From positions 248,001-312,000 of the forward strand of contig WPIO01000120.1 of NCBI GenBank assembly GCA_009760855.2: 64,000 nucleotides of DNA, read 5' to 3'. Numbering within the stretch: position 1 is the stretch's first letter; every line of letters starts with the position of its first letter. The translations under genes were made by a program, and so were the position numbers. The notes under the pieces were generated by a model. It ran no database searches and had not been told where the DNA came from. It worked only from the letters and a program-made list of their open reading frames with translations. The stretch is from Cristatella mucedo (Eukaryota; Bryozoa; Phylactolaemata; Cristatellidae). Positions 14,488 through 63,603 of the stretch are shown here, one piece after another.

Positions 14488-14690
14488 ATAACAGTAGGAT
14501 TCCTCGATTGGAGAAACACCTTGAACTCGAGAATGGAGCCTGCGTGTGGAAAATTCACTGCCAGACTAAAGCTGAGCATGTAGTCTCCAAGCCAAAAAAT
14601 TCCTCCTTTCCACCTTCTGTAACATATTAGCCACTGAGCACGTGGCCACTGAGATTCGGATAGGGAGGAATGGGATTATGACAATACGAT
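14488..14690 (+). repeat. Unclassified dispersed repeat, copy 2
   Basis: This is the second copy of the repeat at 11120-11310. It lies between the two halves of a minus-strand LINE relic, so it may have inserted into that element. Confidence 0.55.
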
Positions 14691-14899
14691 CACTGATGAT
14701 GATGCGTTTGTGTAGCTCACTCAGATAGCTGAATCTCTTGTTTTCTCTCTAGGCACTCTACAGATGCTGCATACAAAGTATTTCCAAACGTTTGGTAGTA
14801 GAACCCCCAAACAGCAAGCAAAGTGTCAGCAGGTACACGCTCAAGGAGAACGAATCGCAAAGTCACACCAAAGTTGGTCATGAACAAGTGCAGTCATGC

Positions 14900-15870
14900 T
14901 ATTTTCTTTTTAAATTTCGGCCTGTCTAGGGAAGTTGTGCCCTGCATAAATTATAAATTCCACACCTCAGAAGCGTAAGAACTTAAGGCAAAGTCTGAAA
15001 TAGTTTTGCAGCTCCTACGAATTATGAATACAAGATTTGACTCACAATAGTGTGTTGTATAGCACACACAGGAAGACGAATAAGCATTGACCTACAGAAA
15101 TCAATACAGGATGTCACAAATGCAAGGATCATTTGGGATGTAGTGTCCCTGTCTAAGCAAGCCCGAGATTTGGCAACGTCATATAATTGAGAGCAGGTTG
15201 ACTTAACTGTGGAGCTGATTGTGTCGACTAATGAAATGATACTTAAGAATAGTACGCCAATATTACAAATGGATTTAACGGGAAACATGCTGAAAAAGCC
15301 AATTTGAGTTTTGGGTTTTCCAGCACTAATTTATATTCAGTTTTGGAACAGGACAGCTAGATTACCTATAGAACGGCACGTTTTAAAACTTTTGAATCGC
15401 ACATGGTTTGCCCAAATTAGTAAGCTTGCTTTGTCGTCGTGTTCAATTTAAGAAACTTTGATCTCGTTCATGTCCCAATGTGCTACCAGGGTGTGTAGAG
15501 AATTCGACGTGTTCGCGTGCTGGTAGGGATCACAATTGAGTGTCATCTGCATACAAGAGAATGCCTAGATAGTGCTTGGTGATCGGATAGGCAAGAGGGA
15601 GTGTATACACTGTAAAAAGAAGCAGACCGAACACAGAACCATGAGGTACCCGTACTTGACTGGTGGTTCCTCCGATGATCTCTGTCCGTACACATCGATA
15701 CTCTGGGATAGATAGTGGTTGCTGATAGTGAGCAGTATGCTTGCCAGGCTCCGAAAGAAGGATCTTTTCTGATCAATGATATGGGATTGCCACATGGAGA
15801 AATGCATGCGATTGCACCTAAACCAATTAGGTGCAAGTAAAATGAGAAGGCATTACCAAGCAATTGACCG
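14900..15870 (-). pseudogene. CR1/L2-like LINE reverse-transcriptase relic
   Basis: The minus strand encodes the polymerase core in several frames. A segment like PVKYG leads to CSVCF, which stands for the VPQGSVLGPLLF block. Then comes LPLAYPITKHYLGILLYADD with the catalytic Tyr-Ala-Asp-Asp, at 15541-15600. The thumb follows as CLDRDTTSQMILAFVTSCID with FCRSMLIRLP, corresponding to the DxxTxxxLVxAFVTSxLDYCNxLLxGLP block. Frameshifts and stops make it inactive. The 3-prime end is probably at 13187. Confidence 0.75.
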
Positions 15871-16369
15871 TGCTAATATATTAGGTAATTTGAAAATGCA
15901 TAGCTGAAACATTTTGGTCCTTATCACAGCCCAATATAAACTGCAACAGTGTTTGGTTTTGGCACTTCATATTGCCTGAAGTTTGCAACGCAGAATTGGC
16001 TACTGGAAGACTCAAACCAACGTCACGGGTAGCGAAATTTATGAAGCTCCACCATTTGCAAAAAACTTATGCTGGACATGAACTCGATGCAATAAGCACG
16101 AGACTTCTGCTCGTGGCGATTCATTAATCAGAGTGAGCCTAGTCACTTAACGTTAGCTCTCAATACTCTGACATGATAAAGCCACCTGATCGAGGTATTC
16201 CATTTAAAAAATCCCAGCTTTTCTGAAATTTTAGACTGACTGCTAAAATAATAAGTTACACCAAACACCAGCTGAAAAAGAGGCACATATATGTAACCAA
16301 GACTTGAGTTTGGTGCATTCTTTTTGCCTGAACCCATGTCGTCACTCTACTCCGATATACTTCTCCATC
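15871..16369. other. No recognisable gene
   Basis: AT-rich spacer between a minus-strand and a plus-strand LINE relic. I see no feature. Confidence 0.4.
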
Positions 16370-16815
16370 AGGTCAAGTATCGTACCATCCGCTTTTCGGA
16401 ATCCAACAGTCTAGAAATTCCTCGTACAAATCTTAAATCCTTTGGCGACCGTGCATTTAGTTCGTATGCTCCCAAAGAAAGCCTGAAACTTCCTCCCGAC
16501 CTGCGTCAGAACATCCCCTGACCTGACCACATTTAAAAGGAAATTAAAAACACACCTATTTAGAACAGCATTTAGTGGGTCCCTGTGAGTCGTCCTTCAC
16601 GTGCTTATGCGTGCTGACACTGTGCATGCTATCACTAACCACATTTGGATGCTGACCCTGTGCGTGTCACCCCTAACCATAATATTCATTTTGTTGGCTT
16701 TTCAAGCATGATTTTACTTACCATCTAATTGCATTTTCCTTTGAAGCAAATTAAAGCGCCTAGATAGAGATTAAGTTCTCTGAGGGCGCTTTATCAAGTG
16801 CATTATTATTGTTAT
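16370..16815 (+). repeat. LINE family B 3-prime end with reverse-transcriptase C-terminus
   Basis: This is the best preserved copy. The end of ORF2 reads IPRTNLKSFGDRAFSSYAPK then LPPDLRQNIP, with DLTTFKRKLKTHLFRTAF after a small frameshift. The tail follows with CTGACACTGTGCATGC, GCAAATTAAAGCGCCTAG, TTCTCTGAGGGCGCTTTATC and an ATT-rich end. This C-terminal block is typical of CR1/L2-clade elements of invertebrates. Confidence 0.85.
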
Positions 16816-16977
16816 TACTTACGATTACTAGCCTCAAGCCTGAGCATGGGCTACTGCCAAAGAAACATGTTATGGTGTGTTGATATCTTTTTTTGCAAAT
16901 ACCTCTAATAAAACAACAGACTAAAAAATAGTACTAGTGTAGCCACATCACTGGAGCTTAACGTAAACAGTAGGCTG

Positions 16978-17341
16978 TGTTAAGTTAGTGTGCCTCCGGC
17001 TGCAGCAGCGCTAGTGGAGTCTCACGGAGACACGAAGACACGAGCGGGCAAACGTAAGCGTTGAACGAGACTCTAGTCTTTATTTCCCCAGCGGGTACTT
17101 ATACAAACTGGTGCTGACTGACTCAACACAGATACGTGAGCGCCTCTGTGGTGGGCCACATGCTGACGTCAAAGGCCGTTTGGTTCAACCACCCGCTGCA
17201 GGCGGGTATCTGTGGTGGGCCACATGCTGACGTCAAAGGCCGTTTGGTTCAACCACCCGCCGCAGGCGGGTATCTGTGGCGGGCCACATGCTGACGTCAA
17301 AGACTCAACCAACCACCACACGAGAAGCCGCATGCTAACAC
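16978..17341 (-). mobile_element. Candidate solo LTR with three CRE sites
   Basis: On the minus strand the segment begins TGTTAGCATGC and ends CTAACTTAACA (TG...CA with a TGTTA/TAACA inverted end). In order it holds two and a half copies of a 64-bp repeat, a TATAAG box (17098-17103), AATAAA (17079-17084) and a GC-rich stretch like R-U5. This is the order U3-R-U5. No obvious target-site duplication is seen and no internal region follows, so the LTR reading is an inference. Confidence 0.5.
17145..17308. promoter_or_regulatory. 64-bp tandem repeat with perfect CREB/ATF sites
   Basis: Copies start at 17145, 17209 and 17273 (the last partial). Each carries the palindrome TGACGTCA, at 17164-17171, 17228-17235 and 17292-17299, and an inverted CCCGC...GCGGG arm. 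The two full copies differ at only one or two visible positions, so the duplication is recent. TGACGTCA is the cAMP response element. Confidence 0.85.
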
Positions 17342-17494
17342 TTCAGCTGCACAGCCCTTGGGGGTCAATCATTTTCGATATTTCCCGGGCCCAGCATCAC
17401 ACATTAGCGAAATATCCCTGCAAGTGTAAGTATAGAACGCTTCAGTTCTTCTTTAACTGGGAATAGAACTTACATGACCAGACATTTATTTTAC

Positions 17495-17636
17495 CCCAGA
17501 TTTACTGGCTCATTAAGTAGTTTCGATAGGTTGACCCATAGGACAGTCTCTAGGTCAATCGATAGGTCAGCCGATGGGTCAATCGATTGGTCATCGTATA
17601 GGTTAGCCGAGAGGTCAGCCAATAATCAAATCTGGG
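17495..17636. repeat. 12-bp minisatellite between inverted repeats
   Basis: From about 17524 to 17621 the unit GATAGGTCAGCC repeats about eight times with substitutions (for example CTAGGTCAATC, GATGGGTCAATC). It is bounded by CCCAGATTT (17495-17503) and its reverse complement AAATCTGGG (17628-17636), each with an adjoining AxTGGCT/AGCCAxT arm. This may be a foldback element. The open frame through it is a by-product of a unit divisible by three. Confidence 0.85.
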
Positions 17637-18002
17637 TTGAGGCAGGAGCAGAGAAGGTGAGGAGGTAGCGAAGAATTGTTCAGTGATTGCTGAAATTTGT
17701 TTTAGCCCTCAGTCCAATGGTAAGAGGGCTTATTTTACTCTGTTATTTTATATTTCTGAATAATCAAAAGTCACAATTCTATCTACAGTTGTTATTGTTG
17801 ATGCTAAGTGTCTTTTAAGAGATGCTTCCAAATGCTTTGCTTATTCCCATCCATTATGTCCTGAAACTAAGTACGATAGGCACAAGAATTTCTAGACTTT
17901 GGTGTATTTGGCAAGCCTATGCAATTTTAGGTGAATTGATACGCATGTATGCTACCATTTCCATATATCTTTTAAATGACAAGCAAATTTCCTCGTCAGC
18001 CT

Positions 18003-18008
18003 TTATTT
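18003..18008 (-). promoter_or_regulatory. Candidate polyadenylation signal of the receptor gene
   Basis: AATAAA on the minus strand, about 600 bases past the stop codon at 18603. It is the first such hexamer I see downstream. It would give a 3-prime UTR of roughly 0.6 kb, ending before the minisatellite and LTR. Confidence 0.35.
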
Positions 18009-18602
18009 GAGCTGTGACATTGGAACACAGACGTTATCATGTAGAGATTCCCCCTCCACCAATAACTCTTGTGTACATTTCCAATGGTACCCTCCATAAG
18101 AGGACCAAATAAACTGTACAGTCCACTGCACCGACACTCAACTACGAATATAGAATAGTAATATGTCAGATCAGCTAAAATTGAAATACCACATTCAGGC
18201 TAGTACATGCGATTTTAAAAAATCATCTACATTTTAAAACTCACTGATCACTCCTAAATCCCAGTAAATATACCACATGCTGATTGAAGTTGGTACAAAA
18301 CTTTAGATCTGTGGTCAATTCAGATGCTGAATCAGATAGGAAAAAATGTATTCAAGTGACAGTTGCCTATATTTTTGGAAAGTACTTTGCCAGTAATATG
18401 CCAGTTTCACAAATGTTAATTATTCGAAGCAATATCCCATAAATGCGGCACACAGGTAAAATGAATTACCAGTTGAAATATAGTTTGCACATGCGTCTCT
18501 GCGGAGGTTCTTTTTCGCATCAGCAGTGAGAGAGACAACATTGCTTAGTTTTCGCTGAGATGAATTCTACACAGCAAAACCCTTGTAGCAATCACAGGGC
18601 GA

Positions 18603-56428
<37,826 letters not shown>

Positions 56429-56639
56429 ACTATGTAGAGTTCTTTTGATGGCCTATAACTGAGCTCGTATTCACCTAACGTATTGAACTCTCGTCTAGCA
56501 AAGCTCATTGCCACTTGTGAACTTCTGTCGTGTACTGACAGCAGAACATTCTTTCGGTAACCTTTCCATTCAACCCGTAAAAGTTACTTCTTTGTTCATG
56601 TAGTCTAGCTTGTCCTCCTGCGACTTATGCATGACACTT

Positions 56640-58150
56640 TTGCATTTTCTGGCTTTATGTTGCATATGCAAAAACCTCACAAGATATGCCATGCTAAGTG
56701 CAGGCTTGAACATGACTTTACAAAGTGTCGGTCTAATAAAGTCCTGCCAATCTCAGAGTTTTCCTGTGAGCTTACTAATAAAAGTCTTAACATGCAATTG
56801 CTTCTTTATTTACCAGAAAACTGAAGTCACGATAGTCAGACCGCAACATATTTATAAAAGAAGACGGCAAACAAATTGTTGGCCTATGACGAGACGTCTC
56901 TGGCCCCAGATAGTAAGTGCTTGGCTGAAATTTCAAGCCTTTATTGAACAAAGTGTGCACATTCGTGAGCTTATAAAGCCCCCTGCGACTTGTACACTTG
57001 TTGACTCCCAACCTGTGACCAGAATTAAGAGATATCCCGAGGTTTCTGTATGCGATTTGGCTGCTTTAGTAAGGTCTTGTAAAATTAGATTGTCCCTTGA
57101 AGACCCTTTATCACCATCTCTGTTGCCTTCACTAACAGACAAACCTAGCCCTGCCTGCCATAAGCGAAATTTGTTATGTTCATTCGAGAGAATTGATTAC
57201 TATCGAGTACTTCAAAATAGTCATAGTAAGACCTCAAAGCCTGAATGATATGGAGATGTCTTAACTAGCCCAGTTTCCAATCATCCGTTTTTTCAGTTAT
57301 TGTTGAAAAATAGTAGTTTAGCAGCTGGTAGCATACATTAAAAAAAAGAAATTTGAGAAAAAATGTATTCGGAGCTCAAGCCGCAGACCTCCACAGACAT
57401 TGCTCTCTTTCTTGTCTCCGAAGACATCATAGGCAGAAACGATAACGGGAATGTGACTCCTTGGTTTTCCAGCTGCCTTTCACACTAATAACAGCGACAT
57501 TATTCTGGAATGAAGGAGAGCGTTGATCTGTCTGAATTGTAAAGGCAACGGCATGGTTTAAATTTTACTAATGGGTCAGTGTTCAATATGCGTCGTTTAA
57601 GATTAGATCTCAATAAGCAGAACCACCAGTTGGAGAATCGGTCATACTCACTTCTTCGGTCATTTGCTTTTTTCCATTAAAAACAATACTTAATCTCAGC
57701 AAAAATTATTTGGCCAATAGAATAAGCTCTATGTCAGAATCGGCATACGTACCTGAACTGCTGCACCAGATTCCGTCTACTCCTGCTCAAAGGTTTAGTA
57801 TGGACAATAAGTTAGCAGTTAAAGTTCTCTGCTTAATGACCACTGACAAGAGAAGCCTTTGATCTGCAGATCCTAGATATGGAGCTCACATCTACAATTC
57901 TTATGCAAAGACAGGTACTCTCCCGCTGCCGACTATGAAGCTTGGTTTCAAGCTTTCATGTGCGACATGCTACTCAGTACCTCGAATGATTTCCTGCCCT
58001 AGTTATAATTTTCACTCTTTCCTTGTTGAGTGAGATGAAGTGATGTGGCTACTGGATGCCTAAAAAGGCTCTGAATGAGTTACACCTAACTATCCTGCAT
58101 ACTAATCGCACAATCTATGCAGCTTTGCAGAGTCACAGACAAAAACACTT
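56640..58150 (+). repeat. LINE family A, strongly decayed copy
   Basis: The plus-strand frame 56610-57248 retains CDLAALVRSCKIRLSLEDPL and LPSLTDKPSP, resembling the SCxLDPxPTxLL block before the palm. A DNGNVT fragment near 57.45 kb corresponds to the GDDGNVTGLALLD start of motif A seen at 27.98 kb. The 3-prime tail (57.8-58.15 kb) aligns with those at 21.2-21.5 and 29.0-29.34 kb, including CTCCCGCTGCCGACTATGAA and GAGTGAGATGAAGTGATGTG. It begins just upstream of the receptor's first exon, on the opposite strand. Confidence 0.65.
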
Positions 58151-58378
58151 TACATAGTATTTGATTGTCAGCTGATACTGTTGCAGTGATTTCTGAAATT
58201 CTTGAACACATAATAAATGTATTCAATATTTATGGTATATGATGTTTTGTTAATTTCAAAAACAGCAAAAGGGTTATTTAAATGTCCGCTCTAGATTTGT
58301 GTTGGTATTTCTGAATAAATTTAAGACTTCAAACAATGGTATTGGTTTTCCTGGTTCAAATTTATTTTTTAATAATAA

Positions 58379-58427
58379 AAATGCACTTGATAAAGTGCCC
58401 TCAGAGAACTCAATCTCTCTCTACCTC

Positions 58428-58460
<33 letters not shown>

Positions 58461-58930
58461 AGGCAATTTACATTTGCTGCAAAGGGAAATACATTAGAAT
58501 GGTGAGTAATAACATGCTTGATAAACAAACAAAGTGAATGACATGGTTAGGGGTGACATGCACAGGATCACTATGCAAATGTGGTTAGTGGCAGCATGCA
58601 CACTGTCAGCACGCATAAGCACATGAAGAACGAATCACAGGGACCCACCTAATCCTGTCCTAAATAGGTGTGCTTGTAAGTTATTTGTAAATGTGGTCAG
58701 GGCAAGGGGCGTTGTGACTTAAGTCGGGTGGGAGTTCCAGGCTCTGGAAGCATACAAACTAAATGCACGGTCTCCAGAGGATTTGAGGTTTGTACGAGGT
58801 ATTTGTAGACTGCTGGATTTATATTTTAGAGCACCGGCTGTTTGACATGGGATGGCTGAACATGACGCATGATATATTTTTACTTTTTCCCACATAACAT
58901 GAATAGTACCATTGAAAACCAAATTTCATT
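58379..58930 (-). repeat. LINE family B 3-prime end with internal (CT)n expansion
   Basis: Minus-strand copy. The C-terminal block reads SSSLQIPRTNLKSSGDRAFS then LYASRAWNSHPT. The tail carries the usual blocks, but where other copies have AATCTCTCTCTAGGCGC this one has grown a (CT)n run of about 40 bases (58416-58460). Confidence 0.85.
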
Positions 58931-60479
58931 CCGACGCTTAAAATTGTGTCATGTCACGACAATCAAAGGCTTGTAAATTTCAAAGCGCCGTGCTTAGATT
59001 GACACAAAAAAGGAAGCAAAATTAACGAAGACGCAGCTAGGAAGTTGAATGCCTGAATAATTTAATTTTACGACTTATGGTAGGTAAGGTAATTGCAGTA
59101 AAGACGACAGTTCACTAAGTGTTCGGGCACTGGAAAGCTTGAATGGGAATACCTCAACAAGCAATTGAAGTAGCAGGTAAGTCAAAGAATAGTTCTTGAG
59201 CTGGAATTTACTTAAGCTGCATAATGGGTAACTGTCGCGTGGCAATTAGGTGATGTGACAGCTAGCCTTTGGTGTCTTAACAGACAAGTGGCTGAGTTTC
59301 GTAGTAACTGCGATGACTAAAAAAAACAGTCCGAACTTTCTTAACAAGCAAATTGAAGTCAGCTATAGTGATTCCCATATGTATGTAATAGTTGGCTGTC
59401 TCATGCTTGGGTAAGCAGTATCCAATTTTGATGATGCACCTAATCTGAAAGTTTGCTGGCTTGACTGTAGAACAAAAGTGCTCGTTGACTATGAAGTCGA
59501 TTAGTAATAGTAAGCCCGAATGGAAGGATGATTTCTACTAATGATCCATGATAGATGCATCTTGAAACTGAAGTAAATAGATATAACAATTAAATGTATA
59601 CTAATTGAAATTGAAACTTAACAAGCTTGCCTCTTAACATTAGGTCTGTCTTTTCGTGTTTAACTCGGGGGAATTGAGCTTGCAGTGAATTAAAAATACT
59701 GTTAGAGCCTGATGCCAGTAAAACGGAGAAGTCGGATGATTTTGTTGCAACCAAAGTACAGCTGAGTTTGATTTGCCTAAATTTAAAGCCGATCTCTTTA
59801 ATACAATAAATGAGCTTAGAGAAGATCGATTATTATAAATAAAAAGAAGGTTAATCCTGAAACTTGACGAACCTCAACTTACGTAAATGAATCGCTCTTC
59901 ACGATAGAGGTGGTTATCGCGTTTTGAAGTGTGTAATCCTCTATAGCCAACTGCAAGCAGTATTGACCACTGCTGAGGCGCCTCTACTGCTACACAAACT
60001 AGGCTGTCAAATCAGCTATTGTCTTTTGTTATATTTAAGGGCTGCCCGGATGAATAGTATTATCCGCATCCACTATCTTTCAAATCTAAATTCGATATAC
60101 CCGAACTACTTAAGCACTGTGTGAGTCATACGTTGGCTCGTCTAATTTCATTTTGGAAAGCATTAGGGTCCATTGCTTTGGATGCTGTTAAAATATACAG
60201 TCAACACAATAGGACCCCCTACTCTCTGAAATGTTTCGAACTTAATTTATACTGCAATTAAATAAGTAAAAGTAATTGCCTGATGATTAGATTAATCTGC
60301 TCGGCCACAAACCACTGGGATTGCAGTTATAAATTAAATGACCCAATAATATGGTTAGTTTTGCTCTTCTAAGAAGTTTCTAATATTCTTTCGATAGGTT
60401 TCCAAAAGCAGCTGCAGTCATGGCGATAACCTTTGACAGTTCATAAATGATATGAACAATTAGACACCCTCATGGCCCA
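58931..60479. other. No recognisable gene apart from the exon-like segment
   Basis: AT-rich sequence. Only the splice-bounded segment at 59883-59950 stands out. Confidence 0.4.
59883..59950 (-). other. Exon-like segment of unknown gene
   Basis: A very good acceptor (ATACTGCTTGCAG) and donor (TTTAC then GTAAGTT) bracket 68 bases that are open in two frames (AIEDYTLQNAITTSIVKSD or GYRGLHTSKRDNHLYREERF). It lies between the two candidate first exons of the receptor. Phases do not allow it between either first exon and exon 2. The product is not recognised. Confidence 0.25.
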
Positions 60480-60565
60480 CTAGATAAGCGTGTTGCTTTT
60501 CACATACTCGGTCCCGGGGTCGTGGGTTTAAATAAGCGCCCAAACTTTAGGCGGCCCTTTTTTAG
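60480..60565 (+). repeat. tRNA-derived SINE-like copy
   Basis: An A-box-like CTAGATAAGCGTGTTGC and a B-box-like GTCGTGGGTTTAAAT (GTCGTGGGTTT at 60519-60529) are followed by GCGCCC and CCCTTTTTTAGCC, as in the copies at 39.3 and 46.8 kb. Confidence 0.5.
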
Positions 60566-63524
60566 CCTGCATACAGTATTCCACGTTTACGTCATGTCAC
60601 TAATGTCGTTAAGCTTCTAAGTGGCACAACCTATGAGTTTATTCCGAGGTTCAAGCTCATATTGCACATTATTCTGAATCTTTTTGCACGATTGCATAGA
60701 AGACGTTGGTGAAATAAGTCAGCTGAAGCGACAGAAGCAATTTATTTCTAGCTTTTTGCAGTTAGAAATGCGTTTTGAAATTAAACAAAGATGGATAATC
60801 ATGCAATCGCACCGTTCTAAGGCTACTTAGTAATCAAGATACAAAAGTATTCTGTGCCCAACTAGTTTAACTGGCCTACGGAATACTGCATGCTAAAATA
60901 ACAGTAAGGGTTGACAGCTACGACGCCTACGGTTGTTTTTTATGTAGGACAATTGCTTGTCTCATGTCGTTCCAAAAATAGCTTTTCAATAAAATTTGAT
61001 GGATGGTTATCTCAAGCCTAAATTCTGATAGCGAATTCTCCGGAAATTCTACAGTAAACTCAAGCAAGCAACATGCATTCAGTATAGCAATATTGCTTAC
61101 ATCTTTAGTTATCATAAAAAGGGCACAGTATCTCAAACTGACCTTGCCTCTTATTTAATAAAAAGACTTTTCGTGAGCAATAAGTAAATGTAAAGATTCT
61201 AAAACAGTTTCAATTTTTTACTAATTTCTTCAGCTTTTTCCTGCTGAGGACTGGAAGCCTCTCACAGATTTTGTCGATTTATTTAGAAGTATCTTAGCTA
61301 GCATCAGATCTGGTAATAATGAATTTTAAGTGATGATAATCAGATTGCATCGTATTTGTTAGCTTGAAATATATCTCAAGATTTAATTTTTAATAGGGTG
61401 CAGGCATTGGGCTTGTATTCTCACATTGGCCACACTTGAAGTATATGAAGATTTATTACTAGTTTGAAAGCATGGAAAAAACTACACACTGATCCTTGAT
61501 TGGAGCACTGTAGACTTCTAGCCGGCCATTTTTATTCCGATGAATGTACCACCTCTTGATTGTATGGCAACTATGTCAATGGAAGCTGAATATGATAGAA
61601 ATGATTCGGGTGGGCAATCGTTCCATGGCTTTAGCACCTGAGCGAAAAGTAGCCGAATCGATATTTGAGGAAAAAACAAGCAGCTGTAGGCACTTGAACA
61701 GGCTGACGAAAAAGGTTGCCACCATCAACAGTCCCTCGTTTCTCAAATATCAAAACGTATGCTGTCCTATGACTCTCTGAGCACTCTATTGTTCCTGATG
61801 CTGCTTGAGCTCTGCACTCTATTCCTTAAGATGATTCTTCTTTACTTTAGCTGATGCCTCCTTTTGCTTTAGTTGAGCTCTCTCTTGCTTTAGCATTAGG
61901 CTCCTCACTGTGAGCCATTACGTCTCTTCTAATTCCGATAGGCTCTGGATAGCAGCATTTGGGCTCTCTCGCTTTCCCTACCAAAATCTTTCTCTCTTCT
62001 ACTTGACTTTCACTGGTTTCTGCAGCACTATATTTAATGGCTTTATAATATAAAAACGTTGTTTCGAGATTCTTAGAAGTATCTAATTAAGTTCAATTTT
62101 ATTAGCCACTAACCCGTAAACTGATCCTGTTACATCAAAATACTTATAATTTTCGTTTAACTTTGTTTACCAGTGGACCTGTAATGATTGTTTTTTGTCT
62201 TTTTTCACAGCTGACGAAAATTTAACATGATTCCATCTCGAACTGCACAAGTCTCATTTCAAATCGTCACAGCCGAACCCACATGTAATTGCCGTCATTT
62301 TGAGCTTGATTATAAACTTTGTGTTTGTAGTTTTTTAAAAGTGTTTTCCACGCACAGAGGTAAATTGGACTTAATGATATTCCTAAATTCGGATTTTAAG
62401 GAAGTTTAGTGACTGCAGTGGGCCACTTAGTGCATCAGAATAGTTGATACAATACTCAACAGAGTCAGGAAGTAGCTTGGATATACGTGCTGGAAAAAGT
62501 GAATTAAGTGACACAAAATAGCATGGACTATTTTTTACGACTACGCTTATCTTGTAAAGCGCTTAGAAGGAGATTGATTTCTTTGAAAGCTCTTTATTTA
62601 TAGTTATAATTATTTTGCTTTATTCTTATTAATATTACTATCATATCTTGTTCGGTGTCCAGGTAAGATCGATCATAAGTCGTATATCAGTGCCCTTTGG
62701 ACTAATAGAAAGACAATCTAGCTGGTTCACCCCAGAAATCTGGCAAGCAGTACGTTACAGAGGCCAAGTCCTTTTTGAGCCCCTTTTATCTCTCCTGGGC
62801 CTGAATGGTATTTTGCTTTAATGATTAAGAGCTTACCTCAGTGGGATTGTGTACTTTTTAAGATTTATACTCTCTCTTTCTCTCTCTTGTCAATGTGATT
62901 GCCTAGTACAAATAAGGTATTGAATTGATAACATTCACGCATTGATAGCAGCAAGCTTTCTTCAATGGAATGAGGATCAAACTAACCTCATAGTTCAGAG
63001 TAAGCCAAGTGTGACTCGGGAAGTGGAAAACCTTACCCTAAAAATTGGCTTTGTTAGGTTATCTCCTCGTTGATATGCACGAACTCGAGGTGCCCTATTA
63101 CAAGTCAATTTTTATTAGTTGATCACACCAGCTCCACAATAACGTCTGACTACTACCAACTATGCAACATTGGTATAGCTGGGACGAGAAATGTTCTGAA
63201 CGTGTCACATTACCACTCAGAGTCAATGAGAACAAATCTTGCTCTTATAAAGAAGTTAGTGACTGTTTATGGTTTGAGAATATTAATTCAAGTTGGAATT
63301 ACCGATTAGGAAATATCATTTTTTAAATTGACATCAGAATAATATTGCATTTATAAATGATTTCTAAATAGAAAGAGTCTGTCATAAATCATGATAATTG
63401 ATATTTATAGGTGTCACCTTTCTCTTTTCAAATTAGGAATCGGTTAAGACTGAAGCATCACATGATACACATTTCCTAACATTCTACTAAACTGAAAAAA
63501 AGAGGAAAGGTCACAAATACTCAC
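60566..63524. other. No recognisable gene; LINE-like tail near 62.6 kb
   Basis: AT-rich. At 61790-61990 the minus strand has a run rich in CAA/AAA/GAG-type codons reading like LKQERAQLKQKEASAKVKKN, broken by stops; it may be an old coiled-coil exon or repeat. Confidence 0.35.
62540..62640 (+). repeat. LINE family B-like terminal tail
   Basis: CTTGTAAAGCGCTTAGAAGG then AGATTGATTTCTTTGA and a TTATT-rich end match the last part of family B (GTAAAGCGCCTAGAGAGAGA). Confidence 0.55.
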
Positions 63525-63603
63525 CATTTAGAGTTGTTGAGACAACCGAATGCTGCAGTGAAAGATGAATAAGTAGAACTATGCCATTGAAAGAGTGCAG
63601 CAT
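63525..63603 (-). CDS. Candidate alternative first exon with signal peptide
   Basis: An ATG opens 26 codons with a hydrophobic core (GIVLLIHLSLQHSVVS) and ends at a strong donor (AATG then GTGAGT), leaving one base. That phase 1 junction is the one expected for the first intron of nAChR-type genes. It splices in frame to exon 2 at 55958 (G plus GA gives Gly). It competes with the nearer first exon at 56428-56308. It could be an alternative promoter and first exon of the same gene, the first exon of a separate secreted or membrane protein, or a chance open frame. The acceptor-like TTTTAG just upstream of the ATG could also make it a second exon behind a noncoding one. Confidence 0.35.

Noticed and set aside
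56610-57248. The longest open frame of the window (212 codons) as a gene
   Set aside because: Its only recognisable parts resemble the pre-palm region of family A LINE reverse transcriptase, in a region with other LINE remains. It is a chance-preserved frame in a decayed element.
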